Positions 7,783-16,201 are shown, counted from the first letter of the stretch. The stretch: DNA of 64,000 nucleotides from JBBPZA01 sp963728925 (GCA_963728925.1 CAVSMB010000035.1:18759-82758); one strand, 5' to 3'. The notes: generated by a model not told the origin, from the letters alone. Translations and numbers: made by a program.

Positions 7783-8556
7783 TCAGGCCGCCGCCTGGGC
7801 CCGGTCCAGGTGCCACGGCGTGAGCACCTTCGGGCCGCCGGCCTCGATGGCGACGGTGAACTCGAAGTGGGCCGCGAGCGAGCCGTCCTGGGAGTAGATA
7901 GCCCAGTGGTCGTCGCCGATCCGCACCGCCTGGCGGCCGGCCGTGACCATCGGCTCGACCGCGAAGACCATGCCCTCCTCGAGCAGCGGGCCGCGGCCGG
8001 GGTCGCCGAAGTTCGGAATCTGGGGATCCTCGTGCATGTCCCGCCCGATGCCGTGGCCGACGAGCGAGCGCACGACCGAGAGGCCCTGCGACTCGACGTG
8101 GACCTGCACGGCGTGCGAGACGTCGCCCAGCCGGTTGCCGGCCCGGCACTGCTCGACGGCCGCGAAGAGCGCCTCCTCGGTCACGGTGAGGAGCTTGCGG
8201 GCGACCGGCGTGACCGGGCCCACCGGGAAGGTCCGCGCTCCGTCGGCCACCCAGCCGTCGAGCACGATGCCGACGTCGACCGAGATGAGGTCGCCGCGGT
8301 TGAGCTTGTAGGGGCCCGGGATGCCGTGGACGACCATCGAGTTGGGCGACGCGCAGATCGAGCCGGGGAAGCCGCGGTAGCCCTTGAAGGCCGGCGTCGC
8401 GCCCTGCGAGCGGATGAAGCGCTCGGCGGCGTCGTCGAGATCGGCGGTGGTGACGCCCGGCCGCACCTTGGCCTCGAGCAGCTTCAGCGTCTTGACGAGG
8501 ATCTCCCCGGCGGCGGCGATCTTGTCGATCTCCTCGGGGGTCTTCTTGATGATCAC
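7783..8556 (-). CDS. map: methionine aminopeptidase type I
   Basis: A 257-residue enzyme that removes the initiator methionine from nascent proteins. Metal-binding and active-site motifs are in place: VVHGIPGP (catalytic His), DLISVDVGIVLDGWVADGA (two Asp ligands), LVGHGIGRDMHEDP (His) and the two Glu ligands near EGMVFAVEP and FEFTVAI. The GTG start is supported by AAGGAG eight bases upstream; longer frames into adk are not coding. It lies 19 bases downstream of adk. Confidence 0.96.
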   Translation of the reverse strand: MIIKKTPEEIDKIAAAGEILVKTLKLLEAKVRPGVTTADLDDAAERFIRSQGATPAFKGYRGFPGSICASPNSMVVHGIPGPYKLNRGDLISVDVGIVLDGWVADGARTFPVGPVTPVARKLLTVTEEALFAAVEQCRAGNRLGDVSHAVQVHVESQGLSVVRSLVGHGIGRDMHEDPQIPNFGDPGRGPLLEEGMVFAVEPMVTAGRQAVRIGDDHWAIYSQDGSLAAHFEFTVAIEAGGPKVLTPWHLDRAQAAA

Positions 8557-8575
8557 GACAGGCGCTCCTTGATCA

Positions 8576-9250
8576 CTACAGCCGCTCCTCGAGGCGCAGG
8601 GTGGCGAGCGTCGCCCGGATGTGGTCATGGACCTCGGTCTTGTCGCGCGTGCCGTCGAAGCGGCGCAGGAGGCCACGCTCGTCGTAGTAGTCGATGAGCG
8701 GCTCGGTGTTCTCGTGGTAGGTCGCCAGGCGCTTCTTCACCGTCTCGGGCTTGTCGTCCTCGCGGATCTCCAGGCGCGAGCCGTCCTGGTCGCAGATGTC
8801 CTCGCGCTTGGGCGGGTCGAACTCGAGGTGGTAGGTGTGGCCGTTCTTGACGCACACGCGCCGGCCCGAGAGGCGCCGGATGAGCTCCTCGTCGGGCACT
8901 TCGACGAGCAGCGCGGCCGTGAGCCGGCGGCCGTGCTGGTCGAGCATCTCGTTGAGCGCGTCGGCCTGGGCGACGTTGCGGGGGAAGCCGTCGAGGACGA
9001 AGCCGTCACCGGCGTCGTCCTGGGAGATCCGGTCCTCGATCATCGCGATGACCAGCTCGTCGGGCACGAGCCCACCGCTGTCCATGTGCTCCTTGGCCTG
9101 CTTGCCGAGCTCCGTTCCTTCCTTGACGTTCTCGCGCAGGATGTCGCCGGTCGCGATGTAGGCGACGCTGAAGTCCTCGGTGAGACGCTGGCCCTGGGTG
9201 CCCTTTCCGGCCCCCGGCGGGCCGAGCAGGACGAGGTTGAGCTCAGACAC
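8576..9250 (-). CDS. adk: adenylate kinase
   Basis: A 224-residue kinase interconverting ATP, AMP and ADP. LVLLGPPGAGKGTQ is the P-loop; ATGDILRENV and DGFPRN are the AMP-binding and strap motifs; RRVCVKNGHTYHLEFDPPKR with a later CDQDG forms the long LID. The LID has C, C and D at positions usual for zinc or its structural replacement, but not a full four-cysteine set. The location between secY and map is standard. Confidence 0.97.
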   Translation of the reverse strand: MSELNLVLLGPPGAGKGTQGQRLTEDFSVAYIATGDILRENVKEGTELGKQAKEHMDSGGLVPDELVIAMIEDRISQDDAGDGFVLDGFPRNVAQADALNEMLDQHGRRLTAALLVEVPDEELIRRLSGRRVCVKNGHTYHLEFDPPKREDICDQDGSRLEIREDDKPETVKKRLATYHENTEPLIDYYDERGLLRRFDGTRDKTEVHDHIRATLATLRLEERL

Positions 9251-9277
9251 CGCCGATCACCTCGCAGACGAGGTCGC

Positions 9278-10549
9278 TCATTTGAGGAATCCTTCGTAGT
9301 TGCGCATCATCAGCTGGGCCTCGAGCTGCTTCATCGTGTCAAGCGCCACGCCGACGACGATGAGCAGCGAGGTGCCGCCGAAGAAGAAGTTCGCGCTCGT
9401 CTGGTTGATGAGGATCGTCGGCAAGGCCGCCACCAGGGCGAGGTAGATCGCGCCTGGGAAGGTCAGGCGGGAGAGGATGCGGTCGAGGAACTCGGCCGTG
9501 GGCCGCCCTGGTCGCACCCCGGGGATGAAGCCGCCGTACTTCTTGAGGTTGTCGGCCTGGTCGACCGGGTTGAAGGTGACGGCCGTGTAGAAGTAGGTGA
9601 AGAGGATGATGAAGATCGACTCCCCGACGATGTAGGCCCAGCCGTTGGGCGAGAGGAAGCTCGCGAGGTCGCGGGCCCACGGGGAGTTGATGAGCTGCCC
9701 GACGGTCGGCGGGAAGGCCATGATCGAGGCGGCGAAGATCACCGGGATCACGCCCGCCATGTTCACGCGTAGCGGCAGGTAGGTCTGGCCGCCCTGGGTC
9801 ATGCGCCGCCCGATGACGCGCTTGGCGTACTGGACGGGTATCCGGCGCTGGCCCTCCTGGACGAAGACCACCGCGGCGATGACCGCGAGCGCGACGAAGG
9901 GCATCATGACCTTGAAGACCTGGTCGGGGTTGGTCCACCACGCGTTGATGCCGTTGGGCAGGCCCGAGGCGATCGACGCGAAGATCATCAGCGAGATCCC
10001 GTTGCCGATCCCGCGCTGGGTGATGAGCTCGCCCATCCACATGAGCAGCACGCAGCCGGCGGTCAGGCAGACGACGATCAGGAACACCTTCGGGAAGTTG
10101 AAGTTCGGGATCAGCTCGGAGCCCGCCTGATTGGAGAACGAGCGGAAGAGGAACACGTAGCCGATCGCCTGCGCGCCGGCGAGGGCGACGGTGAGGTAGC
10201 GCGTGTACTGGGTGATGCGCTGCTGGCCGACCTCGCCCTCCTTCTGGAGCTTCTCCAGCGTGGGGACGACCACGGTGAGGAGCTGCAGGATGATCGACGC
10301 CGTGATGTAGGGCATGATCCCGAGCGCCATCAGCGCGACGCGCTGCAGGCCGCCGCCGGAGAACAGGTTGAGGAACCCGAGGATCGAGTTCCCGGTCAGG
10401 TTGGAGTTGATGTCCTTGACCGCGGTCTCGTTGATCCCGGGCACGGGGATGTGCGAGCCGAGGCGGTAGAGGGCCAGCAGCAGCGCCGTGAAGGCGAGCT
10501 TGCGGCGGATCTCCGGGACCCGGAAGGCGGTGGCGATCGTCGCGACCAC
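9278..10549 (-). CDS. secY: preprotein translocase subunit SecY
   Basis: A 423-residue, ten-span membrane channel subunit of the Sec translocon. Recognisable pieces are the GSHIPVPGIN plug region, the SILGFLNLFSGGGLQRVAL segment, MPYITASIILQLL, GIGNGISLMIFASI and the cytoplasmic VGRRMTQGGQTYLPLRVN loop, ending in MMRNYEGFLK. It begins with GTG about 180 bases after the rplO stop, an unusually long gap in this otherwise tightly packed operon, filled by the structured element at 10562-10732. Confidence 0.97.
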   Translation of the reverse strand: MVATIATAFRVPEIRRKLAFTALLLALYRLGSHIPVPGINETAVKDINSNLTGNSILGFLNLFSGGGLQRVALMALGIMPYITASIILQLLTVVVPTLEKLQKEGEVGQQRITQYTRYLTVALAGAQAIGYVFLFRSFSNQAGSELIPNFNFPKVFLIVVCLTAGCVLLMWMGELITQRGIGNGISLMIFASIASGLPNGINAWWTNPDQVFKVMMPFVALAVIAAVVFVQEGQRRIPVQYAKRVIGRRMTQGGQTYLPLRVNMAGVIPVIFAASIMAFPPTVGQLINSPWARDLASFLSPNGWAYIVGESIFIILFTYFYTAVTFNPVDQADNLKKYGGFIPGVRPGRPTAEFLDRILSRLTFPGAIYLALVAALPTILINQTSANFFFGGTSLLIVVGVALDTMKQLEAQLMMRNYEGFLK

Positions 10550-10561
10550 GCGTGCGCGACC

Positions 10562-10732
10562 CTAGATGGTCGAGTCCGTGGGCCGCGTGCGCGGCCGGCT
10601 GCGGCTCGTGGATGCCGGGCGACGCGGACCGAAGGGGGACAGTGGCAGAGCCACGGGCCCCTTCGGGCCGTGGCGATCCGGCGCCGCGAGAGGCCGCCGG
10701 ACGAGCGCGGGGGTCGCGGACTCGACCATCTA
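10562..10732 (-). other. inverted-repeat-bracketed structured spacer between rplO and secY
   Basis: A perfect 16-bp inverted repeat (TAGATGGTCGAGTCCG and its complement) encloses about 138 bases. The first arm begins with the stop codon of rplO and the second ends a dozen bases before the secY start. Inside lie further hairpins: GGCCGCG-CAC-GCGGCC, and CCACGGCCC pairing with GGGCCCGTGG across a GAAGG loop. As RNA this would fold into a closed multi-branched unit directly in front of secY. It could be a regulatory leader, a processing site or a mobile palindromic element. A 55-codon frame also runs from arm to arm but resembles no protein. Confidence 0.6.
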
Positions 10733-11218
10733 ACGCTCGATGAGCTGACAGGTCCCGCCGGCCGCCTCGATGCGCTCGCGCGCAGTGGCGCTGAAGCCGT
10801 GCGCGTGCACGGTGAGCGCCTTGGCGAGCTCGCCGCGGGCGAGGATCTTGACCGGGACGTCCTTGCGGGTCGCGAGGCCCTTCGCGCGCAGCGAGTCGGG
10901 GGACACGTCGGCGCCCGCGTCGAAGCGCGCCTCGAGGTCCTCGAGGTTCACCGGCTGGGTGTGGGTCCGGAACGGCTCGAAGGGCATCGACTTCTTCATA
11001 TGCGGGCCGCGCAGCTTGCGCATCCGCATGTGGATCGGGTTCTGGCCGCCCTCGAAGCGGGCGCGGTCCTTCGCCCCCGAGCGCGAGCCGTAGCCCTTCT
11101 GGCCGCGCCCCGCGGTCTTGCCGGTGCCTGACCCCTCCCCGCGGCCGACGCGCTTGCGCTGCTTGCGGCTGCCCGCGGGGGGCTTGAGGTTGTGCAGCCC
11201 CTTGCGCTCCTCGGTCAC
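10730..11218 (-). CDS. rplO: 50S ribosomal protein L15
   Basis: A 162-residue L15, a late-assembly 23S rRNA binder. GLHNLKPPAGSRKQRKRVGR followed by GEGSGTGKTAGRGQKGYGSR is the diagnostic glycine-rich N-terminus; the C-terminus is ERIEAAGGTCQLIER. The GTG start overlaps the rpmD stop by four bases. Its stop codon is the first element of the inverted repeat described at 10562-10732. Confidence 0.96.
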   Translation of the reverse strand: MTEERKGLHNLKPPAGSRKQRKRVGRGEGSGTGKTAGRGQKGYGSRSGAKDRARFEGGQNPIHMRMRKLRGPHMKKSMPFEPFRTHTQPVNLEDLEARFDAGADVSPDSLRAKGLATRKDVPVKILARGELAKALTVHAHGFSATARERIEAAGGTCQLIER

Positions 11219-11391
11219 CGCTCCACCTTCACCAGATGGCGCACGGTGTGGAGCATGCCCTCGATCTGCGGCGTCGGCTCGTGCTCGACGACGTGGCCGA
11301 TGCGCCGCAGGCCAAGCGAGCGAAGGGTGTCGAGCTGGCGCCGGTCCGAGCCGTTCTTGGACTTGACCTGCGTAACCCTCACTGCGCTCAT
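11215..11391 (-). CDS. rpmD: 50S ribosomal protein L30
   Basis: A 58-residue L30 beginning MSAVRVTQVKSKNGSDRRQL, with the conserved TLRSLGLRRIGHVVEHE core. The ATG overlaps the stop of rpsE (ATGA) and its own stop overlaps the GTG of rplO (GTGA), a chain of translational coupling. Confidence 0.95.
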   Translation of the reverse strand: MSAVRVTQVKSKNGSDRRQLDTLRSLGLRRIGHVVEHEPTPQIEGMLHTVRHLVKVER

Positions 11392-12008
11392 GCCCCGACC
11401 TCTTCGGTGGCCTCCGGGGCGGCCTCCGGCGCGGCGCCGTTGGCCTCGGCCGGGGTGCCCTCGAGCTCGCCCTGGGCCTCGGTGGCCTGGATCCCGAGCA
11501 CGTGATTGATCGAGAGGCCGCGCAGCTCGGCGACGTCGCGCGGGGTGCGCAGCGCCTGCAGGCCGGCCACGGTCGCCTTGACGAGGTTGATCGGGTTCTG
11601 CGTGCCGAGGCTCTTGGAGAGGATGTCGTGGATGCCGGCGAGCTCAAGCACCGCGCGGACGCCGCCCCCGGCGATCACGCCGGTGCCCGGTGAGGCGGGC
11701 TTGAGCATCACGCGGCCGGCGCCGTAGACGCCCGTCACCTTGTGGGTGATGGTCGAGCCGTGGCGCGGGACCTTGAAGAGGTTCTTCTTTGCGCGCTCCA
11801 CGCCCTTCTGGATCGCGACCGGGACCTCGTTGGCCTTCCCGTAGCCGACGCCGACGGTGCCGTTCTCGTCGCCGACCACCACGAGGGCGGTGAACGAGAA
11901 GCGGCGGCCGCCCTTGACGACCTTGGCCACGCGGTTGATCTCGACGACGCGCTCCTGGTAGTCGCTGTCGCGCTGTCGGGATCCGTCTCTCTGTCGGGGC
12001 TGCGGCAT
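11388..12008 (-). CDS. rpsE: 30S ribosomal protein S5
   Basis: A 206-residue S5 involved in decoding fidelity. VVEINRVAKVVKGGRRFSF and the following TALVVVGD form the double-stranded RNA-binding-like N-domain; GTGVIAGGGVRAVLELAGI is the C-domain signature. A C-terminal tail of about 35 residues rich in Ala and Glu (EAAPEATEEVGA) goes beyond the usual end, a mild case of the low-complexity tails seen in neighbouring ribosomal proteins. Confidence 0.97.
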   Translation of the reverse strand: MPQPRQRDGSRQRDSDYQERVVEINRVAKVVKGGRRFSFTALVVVGDENGTVGVGYGKANEVPVAIQKGVERAKKNLFKVPRHGSTITHKVTGVYGAGRVMLKPASPGTGVIAGGGVRAVLELAGIHDILSKSLGTQNPINLVKATVAGLQALRTPRDVAELRGLSINHVLGIQATEAQGELEGTPAEANGAAPEAAPEATEEVGA

Positions 12009-12039
12009 GAACTCCAGAGGGTAGAGGGTCTCGAAGGTC

Positions 12040-12393
12040 CTAGATCGCGAGGCCGGCGTCGCGAGCGCCGTCGGCGAGGGCGCGCACGCGGCCGTGGTAG
12101 CGGTAGCCGCCGCGGTCGAAGACCGCGCGCTCCACGCCGGCCTCCTTGGCGCGCCGGGCCAGCAGCTCGCCGGCGTGGCGAGCCTGTTCGGTGGGCGGCA
12201 GCGAGCGCAGCTCGCCCTCCGTCCAGTTGACGGCGGCGAGCGTCAGTCCGCGCTCGTCGTCGATGAGCTGGGCGAAGATCCCGCGGTTGGAGCGGAACAC
12301 CGAGATACGCGGCCGCTGGGCGGTTCCGTGCACCTTCGCGCGCACGCGGCGGCGGCGCTTGAGGCGAATCGACTCCTTCGTGCGGAGGGTCAT
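12040..12393 (-). CDS. rplR: 50S ribosomal protein L18
   Basis: A 117-residue L18 that carries 5S rRNA into the large subunit. RLKRRRRVRAKVHGTAQRPR is the basic N-terminus; LSVFRSN-like ISVFRSNRGIFAQLIDD and the C-terminal FDRGGYRYHGRVRALADGAR are diagnostic. Its start overlaps the rplF stop by four bases. Confidence 0.96.
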   Translation of the reverse strand: MTLRTKESIRLKRRRRVRAKVHGTAQRPRISVFRSNRGIFAQLIDDERGLTLAAVNWTEGELRSLPPTEQARHAGELLARRAKEAGVERAVFDRGGYRYHGRVRALADGARDAGLAI

Positions 12394-12923
12394 GCGCGCT
12401 TGCCCACCTTCCGCGCGACGTACTCGCCCTCGTAGCGGATCCCCTTGCCCTTGTAGGGCTCGGGCGGGCGCTGCTTGCGGATGTTGGCGGCGACCTCGCC
12501 GACGAGCTGCTTGGAGATGCCACGCACGACGACCCGGGTGGGCTGGGGCACCTCGAAGTCGATGCCCTCCGGGGCCTTGATCGAGACGGGGTGGGAATAG
12601 CCGAGCGCGAGCTCGAGGTCGCGGCCACGCGCCTGCGCGCGGTAGCCGACGCCCTGGATCTCGAGCGTCTTGACGTAGCCGTTGGTGACCCCCTCGACCA
12701 TGTTGGCCACCAGCGAGCGAGTGAGCCCGTGCAGCGCGCGATGCTCGCCGCGGTCGGTCGGGCGCTTGACGAGCAGCGTGCTCTCCTCCTGCTCGAGGGT
12801 GATGTCGCGCGGGATACGCTCGCTCAGCTCGCCCTTGGGGCCGTTGACTCGCACGACGCCGGGCTCGATGGCCACGGTGACGCCCTCGGGAACCGAGATG
12901 GGCTGCTTGCCGATCCGGCTCAT
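12390..12923 (-). CDS. rplF: 50S ribosomal protein L6
   Basis: A 177-residue L6 near the sarcin-ricin loop. It begins MSRIGKQPISVPEGV and has the two similar domains of the family; VVRGISKQLVGEVAANIRKQ and PPEPYKGKGIRYEGE are the second-domain signature. Standard length and position. Confidence 0.97.
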   Translation of the reverse strand: MSRIGKQPISVPEGVTVAIEPGVVRVNGPKGELSERIPRDITLEQEESTLLVKRPTDRGEHRALHGLTRSLVANMVEGVTNGYVKTLEIQGVGYRAQARGRDLELALGYSHPVSIKAPEGIDFEVPQPTRVVVRGISKQLVGEVAANIRKQRPPEPYKGKGIRYEGEYVARKVGKRA

Positions 12924-12927
12924 GCGC

Positions 12928-13335
12928 TCACCAGACCTCCGCCATGACCTCGCCGCCGATGCCCTCGTTGCGGGCCTGGTGGCCGGTCATCACGCCGCGC
13001 GAGGTGGACACGATCGTCGTGCCCATCCCGCCCTGGACCTTGGGGATGTGGGTCGCGTCGACGTAGGTGCGCCGGCCCGGGCGCGAGACGCGCCGCAGGC
13101 CCGAGATCACCGGCTGGCGGCTCTCGGTGTAGCGCAGACGGATCTCCAGCACCTCACCGGCCCGCCGCGCCGTCGGAGGCTCGACCGAGTACTCCGCGAT
13201 GTAGCCCTCCTCCTTGAGGATCCGCGCGAGCTCGCGTTTGAGCTTGGAGGAGGGGATCTCCAGCGTCTCGCGCGACGCCTGGATCGCGTTGCGGATCCGC
13301 GTGAGGAAGTCGGCGATGGGGTCGGTCATCGACAT
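12928..13335 (-). CDS. rpsH: 30S ribosomal protein S8
   Basis: A 135-residue S8, a central-domain 16S rRNA binder and, in some bacteria, the translational repressor of the spc operon. TDPIADFLTRIRNAI at the start and the C-terminal ISTSRGVMTG-like STSRGVMTGHQARNEGIGGE identify it. The second methionine, two codons in, may be the true start. Confidence 0.96.
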   Translation of the reverse strand: MSMTDPIADFLTRIRNAIQASRETLEIPSSKLKRELARILKEEGYIAEYSVEPPTARRAGEVLEIRLRYTESRQPVISGLRRVSRPGRRTYVDATHIPKVQGGMGTTIVSTSRGVMTGHQARNEGIGGEVMAEVW

Positions 13336-13339
13336 GGGG

Positions 13340-13525
13340 CTACCAGCTCGACTTCGTCATGCCGGGGACGTAGCCGACGTGGGCGAGCTCGCGCAGGCAG
13401 ATCCGGCAGAGGCCGAACTTGCGGTACACCGCGCGGCTGCGGCCGCAGCGGCGGCACCGGGTGTAGCCCCGGGTCTTGTACTTCGGGGTCCGCGCCTGGC
13501 GGACACGCTGTGACGTCTTTGCCAT
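13340..13525 (-). CDS. rpsN: 30S ribosomal protein S14, zinc-binding short form
   Basis: A 61-residue protein with two CxxC pairs (YTRCRRCGR and LCRICLREL), the short zinc-binding type Z form of S14. It sits between rplE and rpsH as expected for the chromosomal copy in the spc cluster. Confidence 0.96.
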   Translation of the reverse strand: MAKTSQRVRQARTPKYKTRGYTRCRRCGRSRAVYRKFGLCRICLRELAHVGYVPGMTKSSW

Positions 13526-13535
13526 GAACCTCTCT

Positions 13536-14093
13536 CTAGCTGTCTCGGTCGCGTCGTGCGAAGGGCATCCCGAATGCCTCGAGCAGAGCGTAGGCCTCGT
13601 CGTCGGAGCTCGCGCTCGTCGTGATCGCGATGTCCAGCCCGCGCACCTGGTCGATGGCGTCGTAGTCGATCTCGGGAAAGATGATCTGCTCGCGCACGCC
13701 CATCGTGTAGTTCCCGCGGCCGTCGAAGGACCGCGGGTTGAGCCCGCGGAAGTCGCGGATCCGCGGGATCGCGATGGACATGAGCCGGTCGAGGAACTCG
13801 TGGGCGCGGTCGCCGCGCAGCGTCACCGCCACCCCGACGGGCATACCCTCGCGCAGCTTGAAGTTCGCGATCGACTTCCGCGCGCGGCGCACGTTGGGCT
13901 TCTGCCCGGCGATGGTCGCGAGCTGGTCCTGGGCGGCCTCGAGCATGTTGGAGTCCTGCTTGGCGTCGCCCACGCCCATGTTCAGCACGATCTTGGTGAC
14001 GCGGGGGGCCTGCATCGGGCTCGAGTAGCCGAACCGCTCGATGAGGTGCGGCTTGATCTCGTCCTCGTAGCGCTGTCGCAGTCGTGCGCGCAT
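13536..14093 (-). CDS. rplE: 50S ribosomal protein L5
   Basis: A 185-residue L5 that binds 5S rRNA and contacts P-site tRNA. MQAPRVTKIVLNMGVGDAK, ITGQKP-like IAGQKPNVRRARKSIANFKL and FPEIDYDAIDQVRGLDIAI are the family blocks. Normal length. Confidence 0.97.
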   Translation of the reverse strand: MRARLRQRYEDEIKPHLIERFGYSSPMQAPRVTKIVLNMGVGDAKQDSNMLEAAQDQLATIAGQKPNVRRARKSIANFKLREGMPVGVAVTLRGDRAHEFLDRLMSIAIPRIRDFRGLNPRSFDGRGNYTMGVREQIIFPEIDYDAIDQVRGLDIAITTSASSDDEAYALLEAFGMPFARRDRDS

Positions 14094-14095
14094 GG

Positions 14096-14431
14096 TCAGG
14101 AGTCCAGCCTGGTTCCGGAGCGCTTGGCCACGCGGACGCGCTTGCCGTCTTCGCGCGCGATCCCGACGCGCGTCGGCTTGCCGTCCTTGGGATCGGCGAG
14201 CGCGACGTTTGAGACGTGGATCCCGCCTTCCTTCTCGATGACCCCGCCGACCGTCTCGGCACGCTGGGCGTCGCGGACCTGCTCGGGGCGCCGGTGGCGC
14301 TTGACCATGTTGAGGCCCTCGACGTAGATGCGACTGCGGTCGGGGTCGACGCGCAGGACCTTGCCGCTCTTGCCGCGGTCCTTGCCGGCGAGCACAACGA
14401 CGGTGTCGTCCTTGCGGATCTTCAGGGCCAT
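14096..14431 (-). CDS. rplX: 50S ribosomal protein L24
   Basis: A 111-residue L24, an assembly initiator of the 50S subunit. The KOW motif IRKDDTVVVLAGKDRGKSGK is at the start, followed by VEGLNMVKRHRRP and GGIHVSNVALADP. Its ATG shares one base with the rplN stop (TGATG). The C-terminus is slightly longer than usual. Confidence 0.96.
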   Translation of the reverse strand: MALKIRKDDTVVVLAGKDRGKSGKVLRVDPDRSRIYVEGLNMVKRHRRPEQVRDAQRAETVGGVIEKEGGIHVSNVALADPKDGKPTRVGIAREDGKRVRVAKRSGTRLDS

Positions 14432-14799
14432 CAGAGGACCTCGGGCGCGAGCGAGACGATCTTCATGAAGTTGCGATCGCGCAGCTCGCGCGCCACCGGC
14501 CCGAAGATGCGCGTCCCGCGCGGGTTGTTGGCGGCGTCGATGAGCACGGCGGCGTTCTCGTCGAAGGCGATCGAGGTGCCGTCGTCGCGGCCGAACTGCT
14601 TCTTGGTCCGCACGACGACCGCTGTCACCACCTCGCCCTTCTTGACCGCGCCCTGCGGCGTGGCCTGCTTGACGGTGGCGACGATCGTGTCGCCCACGTG
14701 GGCGTAGCGCCGGCGCGATCCGCCGCGGACGCGGATGACGAGGATCTCGCGCGCGCCGGTGTTGTCGGCCACGCGAAGCCGGGTCTCGGTCTGGATCAA
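14431..14799 (-). CDS. rplN: 50S ribosomal protein L14
   Basis: A 122-residue L14 at the subunit interface. It begins MIQTETRLRVADNTGAREIL and has the GSRRRYAHVGDTIVATVKQA signature and a standard C-terminus, FMKIVSLAPEVL. The start is a TTG that overlaps the rpsQ stop (TTGA), a weak start codon for a core ribosomal gene. Confidence 0.97.
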   Translation of the reverse strand: MIQTETRLRVADNTGAREILVIRVRGGSRRRYAHVGDTIVATVKQATPQGAVKKGEVVTAVVVRTKKQFGRDDGTSIAFDENAAVLIDAANNPRGTRIFGPVARELRDRNFMKIVSLAPEVL

Positions 14800-15542
14800 C
14801 GCGCACGCTCCAGGACTTCCTCGAGGCGCCAGCGCTTGGTCCGCGAGAGCGGGCGCGACTCGACGACGCGGACGGTGTCGCCGATGTGGGCGGCGTTGGC
14901 CTCGTCGTGGGCGTGCAGGGTCGAGGTCGAGCGGACGATCTTCTCGTAGCGGCGGTGGCGCCGGGCGATCTCGGTGCGCACGGTGATCGTCTTGTCGGCC
15001 TTGTCGCCTACGACGATGCCCAGGCGCACCTTCCGGCGGCCGGCCGGCTTCTCGGCGGGCGGCGGAGCGGGCACGGAGGGACGCTGCTTGGCCTTCTCGC
15101 GTCCGCGCACGCGATAGGCGCGGCGTTCGGCGGCCTTGCGACGGCGCGCCTCTTCACGCTCGGCCTGTCGCTCCTCGGGAGTTCGCGCCGGACGTGCGTC
15201 GCCCTCGTTGCGCGAGCGGGCGCGCCGCCGCGCCTCCTTGGGATGCAGCCGCTCGGCGGGCTCCCGGGGAGGGGTGGGGACGGCGGCCGGAGCGGCCGGT
15301 GCCTCGGGCTCAGCCGGCGGCGCCTCGGCGGCCGGCTCCTCGGGAGCAGGGGCCTCGGCGGCCGGCTCCTCGGGAGCAGGGGCCTCGGCGGCCGGCTCCT
15401 CGGGAGCAGGGGCCTCGGCGGCCGGCTCCTCGGCCGCAGCCTGCTCGGCGGCGGCGTCGGCCTCCGGAGCGGCGTCCTCGGCGAGCGCCTCCTCGGGGGG
15501 GAGCGTCTCGGGGGTCTCGGGTGTCTCTTCGTTCTCGATCAT
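14796..15542 (-). CDS. rpsQ: 30S ribosomal protein S17 with long acidic N-terminal extension
   Basis: The last ~85 residues are a normal S17: KVRLGIVVGDKADKTITVRT, then HAHDEANAAHIGDTVRVVES and RPLSRTKRWRLEEVLE. In front lies an extension of about 160 residues that S17 normally lacks (the whole protein is usually 80-100 residues). The extension is first acidic and Ala/Pro/Glu-rich, with a ten-residue unit EEPAAEAPAP encoded by a perfect 30-bp tandem repeat, then strongly charged with Arg and Glu (ERQAEREEARRRKAAERRAY). An ATG with GAGAACG context starts it, 16 bases after rpmC. No alternative start near the S17 core is obvious, though internal initiation cannot be excluded. Confidence 0.92.
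   Translation of the reverse strand: MIENEETPETPETLPPEEALAEDAAPEADAAAEQAAAEEPAAEAPAPEEPAAEAPAPEEPAAEAPAPEEPAAEAPPAEPEAPAAPAAVPTPPREPAERLHPKEARRRARSRNEGDARPARTPEERQAEREEARRRKAAERRAYRVRGREKAKQRPSVPAPPPAEKPAGRRKVRLGIVVGDKADKTITVRTEIARRHRRYEKIVRSTSTLHAHDEANAAHIGDTVRVVESRPLSRTKRWRLEEVLERAR
15331..15432 (-). repeat. 30-bp perfect tandem repeat in rpsQ
   Basis: Three exact copies of a 30-base unit (15331-15360, 15361-15390, 15391-15420) and a partial fourth encode the decapeptide EEPAAEAPAP. Identity at every base, including third codon positions, indicates recent slippage or unequal exchange. Confidence 0.9.
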
Positions 15543-15558
15543 CAGGTCTCGTTCTCGC

Positions 15559-15780
15559 TTACTCCGACCGCCCGAGCTCTCGCTCCACGTCGATCCCGCG
15601 CTGGCGGGCGATGGTGAGAGCGCGCGCGAGGTCGCGCTTGGCGCCGCGCAGTCGGGCGGTGTTCTCCAGTTCGCCGGTCGCGTGCTGGAAGCGCAGACCG
15701 AAGATCTCACTGCGCGCCTCCCGCACGGCCTCGACCAGCAGGTCGTCGGTCATGTCACGGATCTCGTCGGGCTTGGGCAT
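15559..15780 (-). CDS. rpmC: 50S ribosomal protein L29
   Basis: A 73-residue L29, two long helices at the tunnel exit. KPDEIRDMTDDLLVEAVREA and LRFQHATGELENTARLRGAK are diagnostic. I use the ATG at 15780; a GTG at 15792 that shares a base with the rplP stop would add four residues. Confidence 0.94.
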   Translation of the reverse strand: MPKPDEIRDMTDDLLVEAVREARSEIFGLRFQHATGELENTARLRGAKRDLARALTIARQRGIDVERELGRSE

Positions 15781-15791
15781 CGTCTGTGTCA

Positions 15792-16201
15792 CTAGTCCTC
15801 GCGCACCACGAACTTCGTCTTGACGGGCAGCTTGTGGCCGGCCAGCCGGATGGCCTCGCGGGCGAGCGGCTCGGGAACGCCGGCCAGCTCGAACATCACG
15901 CGGCCGGGCTTGACCACGGCGACCCAGCCCTCGGGTGAGCCCTTGCCCGAGCCCATGCGGGTCTCGGCGGGCTTCTTGGTCACCGGCTTGTCGGGGAAGA
16001 GGTTGATCCACACCTTCCCGCCACGCTTGATCTTGCGGGTCATGGCGATCCGGGCAGCCTCGATCTGGCGGTTGGTGATCCAGCCCGCCTCGAGCGACTT
16101 GAGCCCGTACTCGCCGAACTGCACGGTGGTCTGACCGCGCGAGAGCCCGCGCCGCCGGCCGCGGTGCTCCTTGCGGTGCTTGACCCGCTTGGGGGAGAGC
16201 A

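Noticed and set aside
10562..10729. 55-codon frame MVESATPALV... running from one inverted-repeat arm to the other
   Set aside because: No ribosome-binding site, no recognisable family, and codon content like non-coding GC-rich DNA; the RNA structure is a simpler reading.
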